From Terrimesophilobacter sp036833635 (GTDB lineage: Bacteria > Actinomycetota > Actinomycetes > Actinomycetales > Microbacteriaceae): 14,102 bases of DNA. Below are positions 6,658 through 13,835 of this stretch, piece by piece. A model generated the notes under the pieces. The model was not told where the DNA came from and made no database searches. It was given only the letters and a program-made list of their open reading frames with translations. The DNA lies in NCBI GenBank assembly GCA_036833635.1, contig DAITPJ010000056.1, forward strand, positions 1 through 14,102, in the 5' to 3' direction. The first letter of the stretch is position 1, and each line of letters begins with the position of its first letter. The position numbers and the translations under genes were made by a program.

Positions 6658-8406
6658 TCAGGACCCGCTCGGGTTGTCGAGCTGCTCGAGGCGGGTCTCC
6701 TCGAGGTCGAGCATCGTCTGGGCTCGGGTGATGATGCGCGAGGAGTACGCCCCGTCGGCCATCGCGTCGACGAGTGCTGCGCGTTCGGCCTCGATGACCC
6801 TCCTGCGCAGGAGCCGGTACTGCTGGTGCGGCGACTGCGCGAGCGCATCGGCTCCGACACCGTTCTCCGCGCGTTCCCACGCGGATTCCGCACCGAGCAG
6901 GGTGTCGCTGCGGACCCGGTCGACGACAATCGCCTCGGGGCTCGCGCCACCAGGCAGGTCGAGTTCAGGGTTCTCGAGGACGGCCAGCCCGGCGGCGGCG
7001 ATCTCGTCGAGCAGGGCCGCGAGCTCGCGGCGATCGGCTGCCCTGTCGGTGCCTCGTACACCCGTCCACCGGATGAGCAGCGGCAGCGTGACGCCTTGCA
7101 CGAGGAGTGTGACGATTGCGACGGTGAAGGCGATCAGGATGAGCTGCGGTCCATAGGGGACATCCCGCGGAAGGGTCTGGGCGGCGGCGAGCGTGACGAC
7201 GCCCCGCATCCCCGACCAGGAGAGGATGACGCCACCGCGCCAGTCGAGCCCTGCCTCCCGCTGCTTCTGGATGTCGATCGATCGCCTCCGGTACAGCCGC
7301 GTCAGCCGGTCGCGCCTGCGCACGAGCCGTTCACTCTCGAGGGTCAACTGCCGCACCCGCTCGAGGGACGCCCCGAAGCGCAGGTTCTGCCGCTCCTGGA
7401 GTTTCTCCCTCCTGCGGATGAACACGAGCAGCGGCCCCGCGAAGAGCCCTCGAAGCGCGATGACGACGACGGTCATGAACAGCCCGAGGAAGACCGTGCT
7501 CCGCAGCGACAGCACGGAGGGGTCGACGTGGCTGATGATCGAGGAGATCTCCACGCCCATGAGGAGGAAGACGCCGTTCTCGAGTACGAACTTGAGAGTG
7601 TGCCAGTTCAAACGCTCGCTGATGCGGGCCTGCGGTGAGAATCGGCGCGCGCTGTTCGCGCCCGCATACAGGCCCGCGACGACGACGGCGAGTACTCCGG
7701 ATGCGTTCGCCTCCTCCGCGGGGATGAACGCGATGAAGGGCACGGCGAACGAGATCGCCGTGTCGAGCACGGGGTCGTGCAGCTTCGAGCGCACGAACAC
7801 CGTGATGAAACCCACGACGAGGCCGATCGCGATGGCCGCGAAGACCGCCCAGGCGAAGTCCGCGAGGACGCCCCACAGGGTCACGGCGCCCGCCGTCGCC
7901 GCGATCGCCGAGCGCAGCAGCACGAGCGCGGTCGCGTCGTTCACGAGGCTCTCGCCCTCGAGAATCGTCACGAGACGCGGGGGCAGTCCCAGCCGTTTGC
8001 CTAGCGCGGTCGCGGCGACAGCATCCGTCGGGCTGATGATGGCGCCCAGGGCGATCGCGGCCGCAAGGTCGAGATCGGGAAGGATCCACCAGAGCAGCAG
8101 CCCCGTGCCGAAGGAGGTCGCGACGACGAGGACGACGGAGAGGCCGGTGATGCTGTCGAGGTTGCGCCGGAAGTCGACGAGGGGGACATTGATCGCCGCG
8201 GCGTAGAGCAGGAGGGGAAGGACCCCGGAGAGAATGACCTCTGGCGGGAGCTCGATCGGCCCGACCCCCGGGATGTAGCTGATGCCGATCCCCACGACGA
8301 CGAGGATGAGTGGTGCGGCGACACCGAGCTTGCGGGAGAACGCGGCCACGCCGACGACCGTGACCAGTCCGATGACGATCGCGAGCGCGTACTCCGCGTA
8401 ATCCAC
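6658..8406 (-). CDS. Na+/H+ antiporter, CPA1 (NhaP/NHE-like) family
   Basis: A 582-residue integral membrane protein with about 12 hydrophobic segments in residues 5-445. The ion-binding motifs of CPA1 exchangers are present: ISPTDAVAA at 124-132 with Asp128, and EGESLVNDATALV at 150-162 with Asn156-Asp157. SWSGMRGVVTLAAA at 396-409 is the conserved arginine region of bacterial NhaP-type members. A highly charged loop of about 60 residues (331-390, rich in Arg and Glu) is inserted before that motif. A C-terminal cytoplasmic tail of about 130 residues (450-582) is helical and acidic/basic, as in regulatory tails of this family. It exchanges Na+ (or K+/Li+) for H+ across the plasma membrane for pH and salt homeostasis. 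The start is GTG, with a TAAACT hexamer six bases upstream. Ion preference is not deducible. Confidence 0.93.
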   Translation of the reverse strand: MDYAEYALAIVIGLVTVVGVAAFSRKLGVAAPLILVVVGIGISYIPGVGPIELPPEVILSGVLPLLLYAAAINVPLVDFRRNLDSITGLSVVLVVATSFGTGLLLWWILPDLDLAAAIALGAIISPTDAVAATALGKRLGLPPRLVTILEGESLVNDATALVLLRSAIAATAGAVTLWGVLADFAWAVFAAIAIGLVVGFITVFVRSKLHDPVLDTAISFAVPFIAFIPAEEANASGVLAVVVAGLYAGANSARRFSPQARISERLNWHTLKFVLENGVFLLMGVEISSIISHVDPSVLSLRSTVFLGLFMTVVVIALRGLFAGPLLVFIRRREKLQERQNLRFGASLERVRQLTLESERLVRRRDRLTRLYRRRSIDIQKQREAGLDWRGGVILSWSGMRGVVTLAAAQTLPRDVPYGPQLILIAFTVAIVTLLVQGVTLPLLIRWTGVRGTDRAADRRELAALLDEIAAAGLAVLENPELDLPGGASPEAIVVDRVRSDTLLGAESAWERAENGVGADALAQSPHQQYRLLRRRVIEAERAALVDAMADGAYSSRIITRAQTMLDLEETRLEQLDNPSGS

Positions 8407-8412
8407 TGTCCC

Positions 8413-8418
8413 AGTTTA
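8413..8418 (-). promoter_or_regulatory. candidate -10 box for the antiporter gene
   Basis: TAAACT on the minus strand, six bases (GGGACA) before the GTG start at 8406. The GGGA is too close to the start for a normal ribosome site, so leaderless transcription is plausible. No clear -35. Confidence 0.4.
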
Positions 8419-8437
8419 GGGAACGCGAAAAGCCGAG

Positions 8438-9049
8438 CTAGTACCAGTTCTTGGCCTGCGAGTGCTCCCAGGCGCCGCACGGCGTCCCGTACCTGCCGGC
8501 GATGTACCCGAGACCCCAGACGATCTGCGTTCTCGGGTTCGTCGCCCAGTCGTCGCCCGCGGAGGCCATCTTCGAACCGGGAAGCGCCTGGGGGATGCCG
8601 TATGCGCCGCTCGAGGGGTTCATGGCGAAGTGGTTCCAGTGGGACTCGCGCTGCCAGAGCGCGACGAGGCAGTCGTACTGTGCAGCGTCCCATCCGCGGG
8701 CCACGAGCAGCTCCCAGGCGATCGCCTTGGCGGAGCCTGGGTCCGGCATGCCTGCCGCGGGGGCGATGGGACGCTTCGTCACCCGATAGGCGTCGCGTAC
8801 GACGGCGAGCTCGGCATCACCCGCAGGAACGTGTTGCTGCGTCGCCGCCACCGGCCGCTCGCCTGGCGCATCCTGCGGCGCGGCGTGCGCGGCATCCGGA
8901 GCGACGACAGTGACGAGAACGATCGCCAGCGAGACCCAGAAGGAGAAGGCCGGAAGCGAGTACCGGTAACTGCGCGGGCGCGCAAAAGCCACCGCCCCGG
9001 CCCCCGTAGTCCGCGACAGGCTTGCAACGACCTCCGCATGCCTACCCAC
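8438..9049 (-). CDS. secreted lytic transglycosylase-like protein (lysozyme/SLT fold)
   Basis: 203 residues. A basic N-terminus is followed by a hydrophobic core (about 33-50) and an AHA site, so signal cleavage after Ala56 is likely and the protein is secreted. After a linker (57-100), the C-terminal domain holds YDCLVALWQRESHWN with Glu135 as the likely catalytic acid, then GAYGIPQALPGSKM and a tail with WEHSQAKNWY. This is the standard pattern of actinobacterial lytic transglycosylases, which cut peptidoglycan between MurNAc and GlcNAc. Cys127 and Cys191 may form a disulfide. Start uncertain: GTG at 9049 gives a long n-region and has a -10-like TAAAAT nine bases away; an in-frame GTG at 8992 would give a more typical signal peptide (MAFARPRSYRYSLPAF). 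It stands between a DivIVA-repeat gene and the antiporter gene. Confidence 0.88.
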   Translation of the reverse strand: MGRHAEVVASLSRTTGAGAVAFARPRSYRYSLPAFSFWVSLAIVLVTVVAPDAAHAAPQDAPGERPVAATQQHVPAGDAELAVVRDAYRVTKRPIAPAAGMPDPGSAKAIAWELLVARGWDAAQYDCLVALWQRESHWNHFAMNPSSGAYGIPQALPGSKMASAGDDWATNPRTQIVWGLGYIAGRYGTPCGAWEHSQAKNWY

Positions 9050-9058
9050 AGTTTTCGA

Positions 9059-9064
9059 ATTTTA
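9059..9064 (-). promoter_or_regulatory. candidate -10 box for the lytic transglycosylase gene
   Basis: TAAAAT on the minus strand, nine bases before GTG at 9049, within the most AT-rich short stretch of this region. It would place the transcript start within one to three bases of that GTG. Confidence 0.45.
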
Positions 9065-9070
9065 GCCCAG

Positions 9071-9090
9071 AACGCGGAAAATAGCGCGTT
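9071..9090. other. inverted repeat upstream of the lytic transglycosylase promoter
   Basis: AACGCG, an eight-base AT-rich loop GAAAATAG, then CGCGTT: a perfect six-base stem, extendable with mismatches by outer GCC/GGC. It lies between the stop of the DivIVA-repeat gene and the -10 candidate at 9059-9064. It could be an operator, or a terminator lacking a T-tract. Confidence 0.35.
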
Positions 9091-9095
9091 CGGCC

Positions 9096-9665
9096 TCAGC
9101 GAACGGCGAGCATGACGCTCACGACGCTGTCGAGGAAGAGGTCGACCTGGGCCTCCTGGTACCCGCCCCTCCTGGGGCGGAAGGCGACAGTGCGCACGGC
9201 ATCGATGCTCATCGGGGTGCCCTTGAGGAAGTACTCGTTGAGGCGCTGGGTGAACGCGTCGACCTGCTTGCGGTCGTAGCCTTCGGCGAGGATGTTCGCC
9301 CGTCGGAAACGCTGGCCCGCCGGCCGGGCGAGACGGCCGATGATCTCCTTCGCGTTCGTGCGCGCCTCGTGGAACCAGGCCTCGTCGCCGACCGCGGAAC
9401 GGGCGCGTTCACGCTCCCGGCTCGCGAACGCGTCCTCGAGCCGCTCGAGTGCCGCGTCGACATGGGCAGGCGAATAACCGCCCTTCTGCATCGCGAAGGC
9501 CGTGTATCGGATGGTGTCGGCACCGAGGACCACGGGAGCGCCTGGCTCGGCGTTGTATGCCTGCCTGGCCTCTTCGAGAAAGTCCTCGACCTGGTCGACG
9601 TCATAGCCGCGGCGGGACTTCCTGGTGCGCGGGAACGTTGAACTCACCAGACCATTCTGCCTCAT
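9096..9665 (-). CDS. DivIVA-domain repeat protein with four DivIVA-like motifs
   Basis: A 189-residue soluble protein containing four copies of a short motif of the type (R/G)GY...(Q/H)VD..L: RRGYDVDQVEDFLEE at 18-32, KGGYSPAHVDAALERL at 61-76, AEGYDRKQVDAFTQRL at 127-142 and RGGYQEAQVDLFLDSV at 166-181. They form two tandem pairs (1+2 and 3+4), and the second member of each pair is preceded by similar segments (IRYTAFAMQKGGY and VRTVAFRPRRGGY). Actinobacterial proteins of this kind are known as DivI1A/DivIVA-repeat proteins. A polar or septal role is likely by family but untested. No membrane segment is seen. The ATG at 9665 has AGGGAG three bases upstream; an in-frame GTG at 9647 is the alternative. 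cdsA ends 34 bases upstream. Confidence 0.85.
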   Translation of the reverse strand: MRQNGLVSSTFPRTRKSRRGYDVDQVEDFLEEARQAYNAEPGAPVVLGADTIRYTAFAMQKGGYSPAHVDAALERLEDAFASRERERARSAVGDEAWFHEARTNAKEIIGRLARPAGQRFRRANILAEGYDRKQVDAFTQRLNEYFLKGTPMSIDAVRTVAFRPRRGGYQEAQVDLFLDSVVSVMLAVR

Positions 9666-9699
9666 CGTCTCCCTGGCCCTGTCCAGTACCGGCCGAGCC

Positions 9700-10719
9700 T
9701 CAGGCGAAGATGAGGTAGAGCACGTACGCCGCCGCAGCGCTCAGGACGATGGAATCCATGCGGTCGAGGAAGCCGCCGTGGCCGGGGAGCCAGGTGCTGA
9801 TGTCCTTGATGCCGAGATCCCGTTTGATGAGCGATTCGGTGAGGTCCCCGACCGTCGCCGTGAGCACGATGACGGCGCCGAACACGAACCCGAACCACCA
9901 CGGCTCCCCGATCATGAAGATCGAGAGCAGGATGCCAGCCAGGAAGGCGGCCCCGACCGAACCCGCGAATCCCTCCCAGGTCTTCTTGGGGCTGATGCGC
10001 GGCGCCATCGGATGCCGGCCGAACGTCAGGCCCGTCGCATAGGCCCCGGTGTCGGTCGAGATCACGAGGATGAGGAAGGCGAGCGCCCACCACTCTCCGC
10101 CGTCCTGGGCGGTCAGCAGCACGGCGTAGCTTGCGAGGAAGGGTACATAGACCTGGATGAAGGTGCCGGCGGCGAGGTCCAGCCACACTTCCCTTGCGGG
10201 CGCGCGGTGCCTGGGGCTCGCGAGCTCGGCGACCCGCCACAGTACGACGAAGGCGATCCCGGCGAGGCTCACGAGCCATTTGCCGCTGTCGCCGAGATAG
10301 AACGCGGCGGGCACGGTCGCGAGCGCCGCGAGCACGGTCGGCCAGCGTGGGACGCGCCGGCCTGAAGACCGGAGCGCGCTTGCGAGCTCGAAGACCGTGA
10401 ACCCGATGAGGAAGGCCGCCACGATCATGAAGAGTTCCTTCACGACGATGAGGCTGAAGAGCATCGCGAGGCCGAGCGCGAGACCGATGAGGATGGCCAG
10501 GGGGAGGTTTCGCCCCGTACGGGCCTCGATCTTCTCGTTCGCGTGGTCTATCTGGGCGCGTGTGGCCTGCATCTGTGCTTTGAGTTCCGCCCGCCGTGCC
10601 TTGACCTGCGCCCTGATTTCGACGCGCGTGGCATCGGCGCGCGCCTCCAGGTCGGCGCGCCGGAAGCTCCAGCGTCCCTTCGCCGGGCTGGGCGGCGCCC
10701 CCTGCTCGTCGTCGGGCAT
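9700..10719 (-). CDS. cdsA: phosphatidate cytidylyltransferase (CDP-diacylglycerol synthase)
   Basis: A 339-residue membrane enzyme that makes CDP-diacylglycerol from phosphatidic acid and CTP, the branch point for all phospholipids. The C-terminal signature is intact: SLIKRDLGIKD at 296-306, then HGGFLDRMD at 314-322. The upstream conserved loop STDTGAYATG...SPKKTWEG (221-250) is present as well. About eight transmembrane segments lie between 72 and 338. Unusually, about 70 cytoplasmic residues precede the first segment, and residues 23-66 form four 11-residue charged blocks (ending in EIRAQVKARRA, ELKAQMQATRA, QIDHANEKIEA), suggesting a coiled coil or amphipathic helix. The ATG follows the frr stop directly (TGAATG), so translation is coupled to ribosome recycling factor. 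Confidence 0.95.
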   Translation of the reverse strand: MPDDEQGAPPSPAKGRWSFRRADLEARADATRVEIRAQVKARRAELKAQMQATRAQIDHANEKIEARTGRNLPLAILIGLALGLAMLFSLIVVKELFMIVAAFLIGFTVFELASALRSSGRRVPRWPTVLAALATVPAAFYLGDSGKWLVSLAGIAFVVLWRVAELASPRHRAPAREVWLDLAAGTFIQVYVPFLASYAVLLTAQDGGEWWALAFLILVISTDTGAYATGLTFGRHPMAPRISPKKTWEGFAGSVGAAFLAGILLSIFMIGEPWWFGFVFGAVIVLTATVGDLTESLIKRDLGIKDISTWLPGHGGFLDRMDSIVLSAAAAYVLYLIFA

Positions 10720-11274
10720 TCAGACCTCGAGAAGCTCGGCTTCCTTCTTGCGCAGGGCCTCGTCGATGGCGTCGACCTGGCCCTTGGTGAGCGACTCGAG
10801 CTCCTTCTCCGCCCTCGCCACCTCGTCATCGCCGACATCCGCCTTGAGGGCGTCGAGGTCGTCCTTCGCCTTTCGCCGGATGTTGCGGATCGCGACCTTG
10901 GCGTCTTCGCCCTTGCCGCGCACGATCTTCACGAATTCCTTGCGGCGATCCTCGGTGAGCTCCGGGAGGGTCGCCCGCACGACGAGGCCGTCGTTGCCGA
11001 CGTTCGCGCCGAGGTTGGGCGCTGCAACGATGGCCTTCTCGATGTCCTTGAGCGCGGTCTTGTCGTACGGCGTGATGACGAGCGTGCGCGCATCCGCGTT
11101 CTGGAGGCCCGCGAGCTGGGCGAGGGGGGTCGGCGTTCCGTAGTAGTCCACGAGGATCTTCTGGAACAGCGCCGGATTCGCGCGGCCGGTGCGCACCCCG
11201 CTGAAGTCGTCCTTGGCGACCTCGACGGCCTTGTGCATCTTGTCCTTGGCCTCGGCCAGTACGTCGCTGATCAC
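10720..11274 (-). CDS. frr: ribosome recycling factor
   Basis: A 184-residue protein that, with EF-G, splits post-termination ribosomes in the cytoplasm. The sequence follows the RRF family end to end: the N-terminal helix MISDVLAEAKDKMHKAVE, FSGVRTGRANPAL at 24-36, VDYYGTPTPLAQLA at 42-55, ITPYD at 67-71, and the long C-terminal helices with VRGKGEDAKVAIRNIRR at 117-133. The reading frame is open upstream to an ATG at 11298, but the GTG at 11274 is preferred: AAGGAG lies five bases before it and the resulting length matches the family (about 185). It sits in pyrH-EamA-frr-cdsA, with 33 bases after the EamA stop and no gap before cdsA. Confidence 0.97.
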   Translation of the reverse strand: MISDVLAEAKDKMHKAVEVAKDDFSGVRTGRANPALFQKILVDYYGTPTPLAQLAGLQNADARTLVITPYDKTALKDIEKAIVAAPNLGANVGNDGLVVRATLPELTEDRRKEFVKIVRGKGEDAKVAIRNIRRKAKDDLDALKADVGDDEVARAEKELESLTKGQVDAIDEALRKKEAELLEV

Positions 11275-11279
11275 GGCAA

Positions 11280-11286
11280 CTCCTTC
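11280..11286 (-). promoter_or_regulatory. ribosome binding site that sets the frr start
   Basis: GAAGGAG on the minus strand, five bases (TTGCC) before the GTG at 11274. It lies within the longer open frame from 11298, so it argues against the ATG there. Confidence 0.75.
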
Positions 11287-11307
11287 GCGTTGGGGCAAGT
11301 TTATCGA

Positions 11308-12168
11308 CTATCCCACAGCAAGCAGGGCGATTCCGGCCAGGACAATGCCTGCCCCGATGAGACGGCGTACCGGGTCCGGTTCCCGGAAGAACAACCAGCC
11401 AGCAAGACTCACGAGAACGACGCTCACTTCCCGCGCAGGCGCGACGATCGAGACGGGGGCCAGCTGGAACGCGATGAGGACGAGGATGTAGGCGAGCGGG
11501 GAGAGGACGGCGAAGGTGACGATCGCGATCCAGTGCCTCCTGGCGGTGGCGACGAGGCCGCGGCGGGAGTGCAGTCCCAGCGGGGCGAGCAACAGGAACT
11601 GGAACACCACGCTCCCCCAGTACAAGCCGACCGGTGGCATCCCCCCGGCGGTGACGGCGCCGCCGTCCCAGAGGGTGTAGATCGCGATGAGCACCCCGAT
11701 CGCCAGTCCGTAGAGAACGCCCGCACGATTGTCGGCGGCGCGCGCCCGATCGGCGGAGAGGCCGGTCACGACGACCCCCGCGATCACGAGAGTGGCGCCG
11801 GCGAGGGCGACAGGGCCCGGCCGCTCCGCGAACAGGATCATGGCGAATACGACCGCGAGGAGCGGCCCCGTCCCGCGCGCGAGCGGATAGACGACGGAGA
11901 CGTCGCCCTTGCGGTACCCCCGCTGGAGGAGGAAGAGGTAGACGATCTGGAGAGCGCCGCTCACGATCGCGAAACCGAGCCAGTGGACGAGGTCGACGCC
12001 GGACGCGACGAGCGACCACACGCCGAAGGGAAGGAAGATGACGGCGCTCAGGAAGAAGCAGAGCCAGAGAAAACCTGGCCCACTCGCACCCGCGCGTTTG
12101 ATCGCGACATTCCAGGTGGCGTGGGCGACAGCGGCGAGCCCGACGAGCCCGAGGACGAGAAGCGACAT
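11308..12168 (-). CDS. EamA/DMT-family transporter
   Basis: A 286-residue protein with about ten hydrophobic segments in two halves (roughly 1-137 and 150-286), the duplicated EamA fold of drug/metabolite transporters. The family-like features are HATWNVAIKRA at 16-26 and, in the first half, GDVSVVYPLARGTGPLLAV at 88-106 followed by the FAERP turn. The second half repeats this as APVSIVAPAREVSVVL and FFREPDP. The substrate is unknown; the family covers amino acids, nucleotides, sugars and purines. It lies between pyrH and frr, which are adjacent in most bacteria. The ATG at 12168 is six bases after the pyrH stop, with ACGGGAA just upstream, so it is probably co-transcribed with pyrH and frr. 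Confidence 0.92.
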   Translation of the reverse strand: MSLLVLGLVGLAAVAHATWNVAIKRAGASGPGFLWLCFFLSAVIFLPFGVWSLVASGVDLVHWLGFAIVSGALQIVYLFLLQRGYRKGDVSVVYPLARGTGPLLAVVFAMILFAERPGPVALAGATLVIAGVVVTGLSADRARAADNRAGVLYGLAIGVLIAIYTLWDGGAVTAGGMPPVGLYWGSVVFQFLLLAPLGLHSRRGLVATARRHWIAIVTFAVLSPLAYILVLIAFQLAPVSIVAPAREVSVVLVSLAGWLFFREPDPVRRLIGAGIVLAGIALLAVG

Positions 12169-12174
12169 TTCCCG

Positions 12175-12888
12175 TCAGTTGCTGACGAGAGTGCCGATGG
12201 GTTTTCCGTTGATCGCCTTCGTGATGTTGCCGTCCGGGAGCATCCCGAACACGACCATCGGCATCCCGTTGTCCATGCACAGGCTGAATGCCGTTGAGTC
12301 GACGACCTTGAGACCCTGGACGAGCGCCTCCTGGTAGGTGACCTTGTCGAGCTTGGCCGCCTTCGCATTCTTGCGCGGATCGCCGTCGTAGACGCCGTCG
12401 ACGCCGTTCTTGGCGACGAGCACGACATCCGCCCCGATCTCGAGCGCGCGCTGCGCTGCAACAGTGTCGGTCGAGAAGTACGGGAGTCCAGCACCGGCGC
12501 CGAAGATCACGACGCGGCCCTTCTCGAGGTGGCGCTCAGCGCGGCGCGGGATGTACGGCTCGGCGACCTGTGTCATCGAGATCGCGGACTGCACGCGCGT
12601 CGCAGCCCCGGCCTGTTCGAGGAAGTCCTGCAGGGCGAGCGCGTTCATGACGGTGCCGAGCATGCCCATGTAGTCTGCGCGCCCGCGGTCCATGCCGCGC
12701 TGCGAGAGCTCCGCACCGCGGAAGAAGTTGCCACCACCGACGACGATCGCGATCTCGACATTGGATGCCGCCGCAGCGATCTCCTTCGCGAGGGCGCTCA
12801 CGACATCCGGATTGACACCGAGGGAGCCCCCGCCGAACGACTCTCCGGAGAGTTTCAGGAGAACCCGCCTCTTGCGCTTCTCGGTCAT
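12175..12888 (-). CDS. pyrH: UMP kinase
   Basis: A 237-residue amino-acid-kinase-fold enzyme that phosphorylates UMP to UDP in pyrimidine nucleotide synthesis; it works as a hexamer and is usually controlled by GTP and UTP. Visible motifs: KLSGE at 12-16 (phosphate binding), VVGGGNFFRG at 49-58, RGRADYMGMLGTVMNALAL at 68-86, GAGLPYFSTDTVA at 132-144, AKNGVDGVYDGDP at 159-171, and DSTAF at 197-201. Length is standard (235-245). The start is secure: ATG with GGAGGAG five bases upstream. It is the first gene after the rpsB-tsf terminator, so it probably has its own promoter in the 95-base gap and leads the pyrH-EamA-frr-cdsA operon. Confidence 0.97.
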   Translation of the reverse strand: MTEKRKRRVLLKLSGESFGGGSLGVNPDVVSALAKEIAAAASNVEIAIVVGGGNFFRGAELSQRGMDRGRADYMGMLGTVMNALALQDFLEQAGAATRVQSAISMTQVAEPYIPRRAERHLEKGRVVIFGAGAGLPYFSTDTVAAQRALEIGADVVLVAKNGVDGVYDGDPRKNAKAAKLDKVTYQEALVQGLKVVDSTAFSLCMDNGMPMVVFGMLPDGNITKAINGKPIGTLVSN

Positions 12889-12913
12889 GGTTTCTCCTCC
12901 GTCGGTCCAGTCC

Positions 12914-12919
12914 AGATTA
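12914..12919 (-). promoter_or_regulatory. candidate -10 box for the pyrH operon
   Basis: TAATCT on the minus strand, between the tsf terminator and the pyrH ribosome site, fits TANNNT and would give a leader of about 20 bases. No good -35 is seen. Confidence 0.4.
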
Positions 12920-12937
12920 TTCGCTCAATGCAGAGAA

Positions 12938-12971
12938 ATGGGGTTCCGGATGCGGACATCCGGAACCCCAT
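12938..12971 (-). terminator. intrinsic terminator after tsf
   Basis: A perfect 15-base stem (ATGGGGTTCCGGATG and its complement) closes a four-base loop. On the minus strand it is followed by TTTCTCT, a short T-rich run. It starts 12 bases after the tsf stop and separates the rpsB-tsf unit from pyrH. Confidence 0.9.
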
Positions 12972-12983
12972 CGACAAATATCC

Positions 12984-13811
12984 TTAGGCCCCGACCTTGA
13001 ACCGCGCGAACCCGGTCACGGTGAGTCCGGCATCCTTCAGCACCTGGCCGATCGTGAGCTTGTTGTCCTTGGCGTAGTCCTGGTCGAGCAGGGCGACCTG
13101 CTTGAAGAACGCCCCGATACGACCCTCGACGATCTTCGGGAGCGCTGCCTCCGGCTTGCCCTCGTTGCGGGAGATCTCGGTCACGATCTCGCGCTCCTTC
13201 TCGACCGTCTCGGCCGGGACCTCGTCGCGCGTGAGGTACTGCGGGTCGGCGAAGGCGATGTGCTGGGCCACGCTGCGCGCGGTGTCGGCGTCGCTGCCCG
13301 TGTAGCCGACGATGACGCCGACCTGGGGCGGGAGGTCCTTGCTCGTGCGGTGCAGGTAGATCGAGAACGCATCGGCGTCGACGGAGACTACGCGGCGCAG
13401 TTCGACCTTCTCACCGAGTACCGCCGACTCGCCCTCAATGAGTGTGGCGACGGTCTTGTCACCCGCCTGGGCGGCGAGCGCCTCCTCGACGGAGCCGGCG
13501 CGCGCGGCGGCAGCAGCCGTGAGCACCGCCTCGGCGAGATTCACGAACTTGTCGCTCTTGGCGACGAAGTCGGTCTCGCAGGCGAGCTCGATCATCGTCG
13601 CGGTGCCGCTGTCTTCGACGGCGGCGACGAGGCCCTCGCTCGTGGAGCGATCGGCGCGCTTCGCGTTGTTCTTGGCGCCCTTGAGTCGGAGGATCTCGAC
13701 GGCCTTCTCGAGGTCGCCATCCGCCTCAACGAGAGCGTTCTTGCTGTCCATCATTCCGGTGCCGAGGCGGTCACGGAGCGCCTTGACGTCTGCGGCAGTG
13801 AAGTTTGCCAT
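12984..13811 (-). CDS. tsf: translation elongation factor Ts
   Basis: A 275-residue protein that exchanges GDP for GTP on EF-Tu. The N-terminal UBA-like domain (about 1-50: VKALRDRLGTGMMDSKNAL) and the signature CETDFVAKSDKFVNLAE at 78-94, whose Asp-Phe pair contacts EF-Tu, are both present. Two core subdomains follow, with IYLHRTSKDLPPQVGVIVGY in the second half, and the protein ends GFARFKVGA. Length matches actinobacterial EF-Ts (about 270-278). The ATG at 13811 has AAGGGA nine bases upstream and a second AGGA directly before it. It follows the presumed rpsB stop by 24 bases and is closed by a strong hairpin. Confidence 0.97.
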   Translation of the reverse strand: MANFTAADVKALRDRLGTGMMDSKNALVEADGDLEKAVEILRLKGAKNNAKRADRSTSEGLVAAVEDSGTATMIELACETDFVAKSDKFVNLAEAVLTAAAAARAGSVEEALAAQAGDKTVATLIEGESAVLGEKVELRRVVSVDADAFSIYLHRTSKDLPPQVGVIVGYTGSDADTARSVAQHIAFADPQYLTRDEVPAETVEKEREIVTEISRNEGKPEAALPKIVEGRIGAFFKQVALLDQDYAKDNKLTIGQVLKDAGLTVTGFARFKVGA

Positions 13812-13835
13812 TCCTGTGATTCCCTTTGTTCGACG

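Noticed and set aside
10543..12297. A 584-codon plus-strand open frame across cdsA, frr, EamA and pyrH
   Set aside because: It lies opposite four recognisable genes, its translation is Arg/Glu/Asp/Gly-rich without motifs, and such shadows are usual at this GC content.
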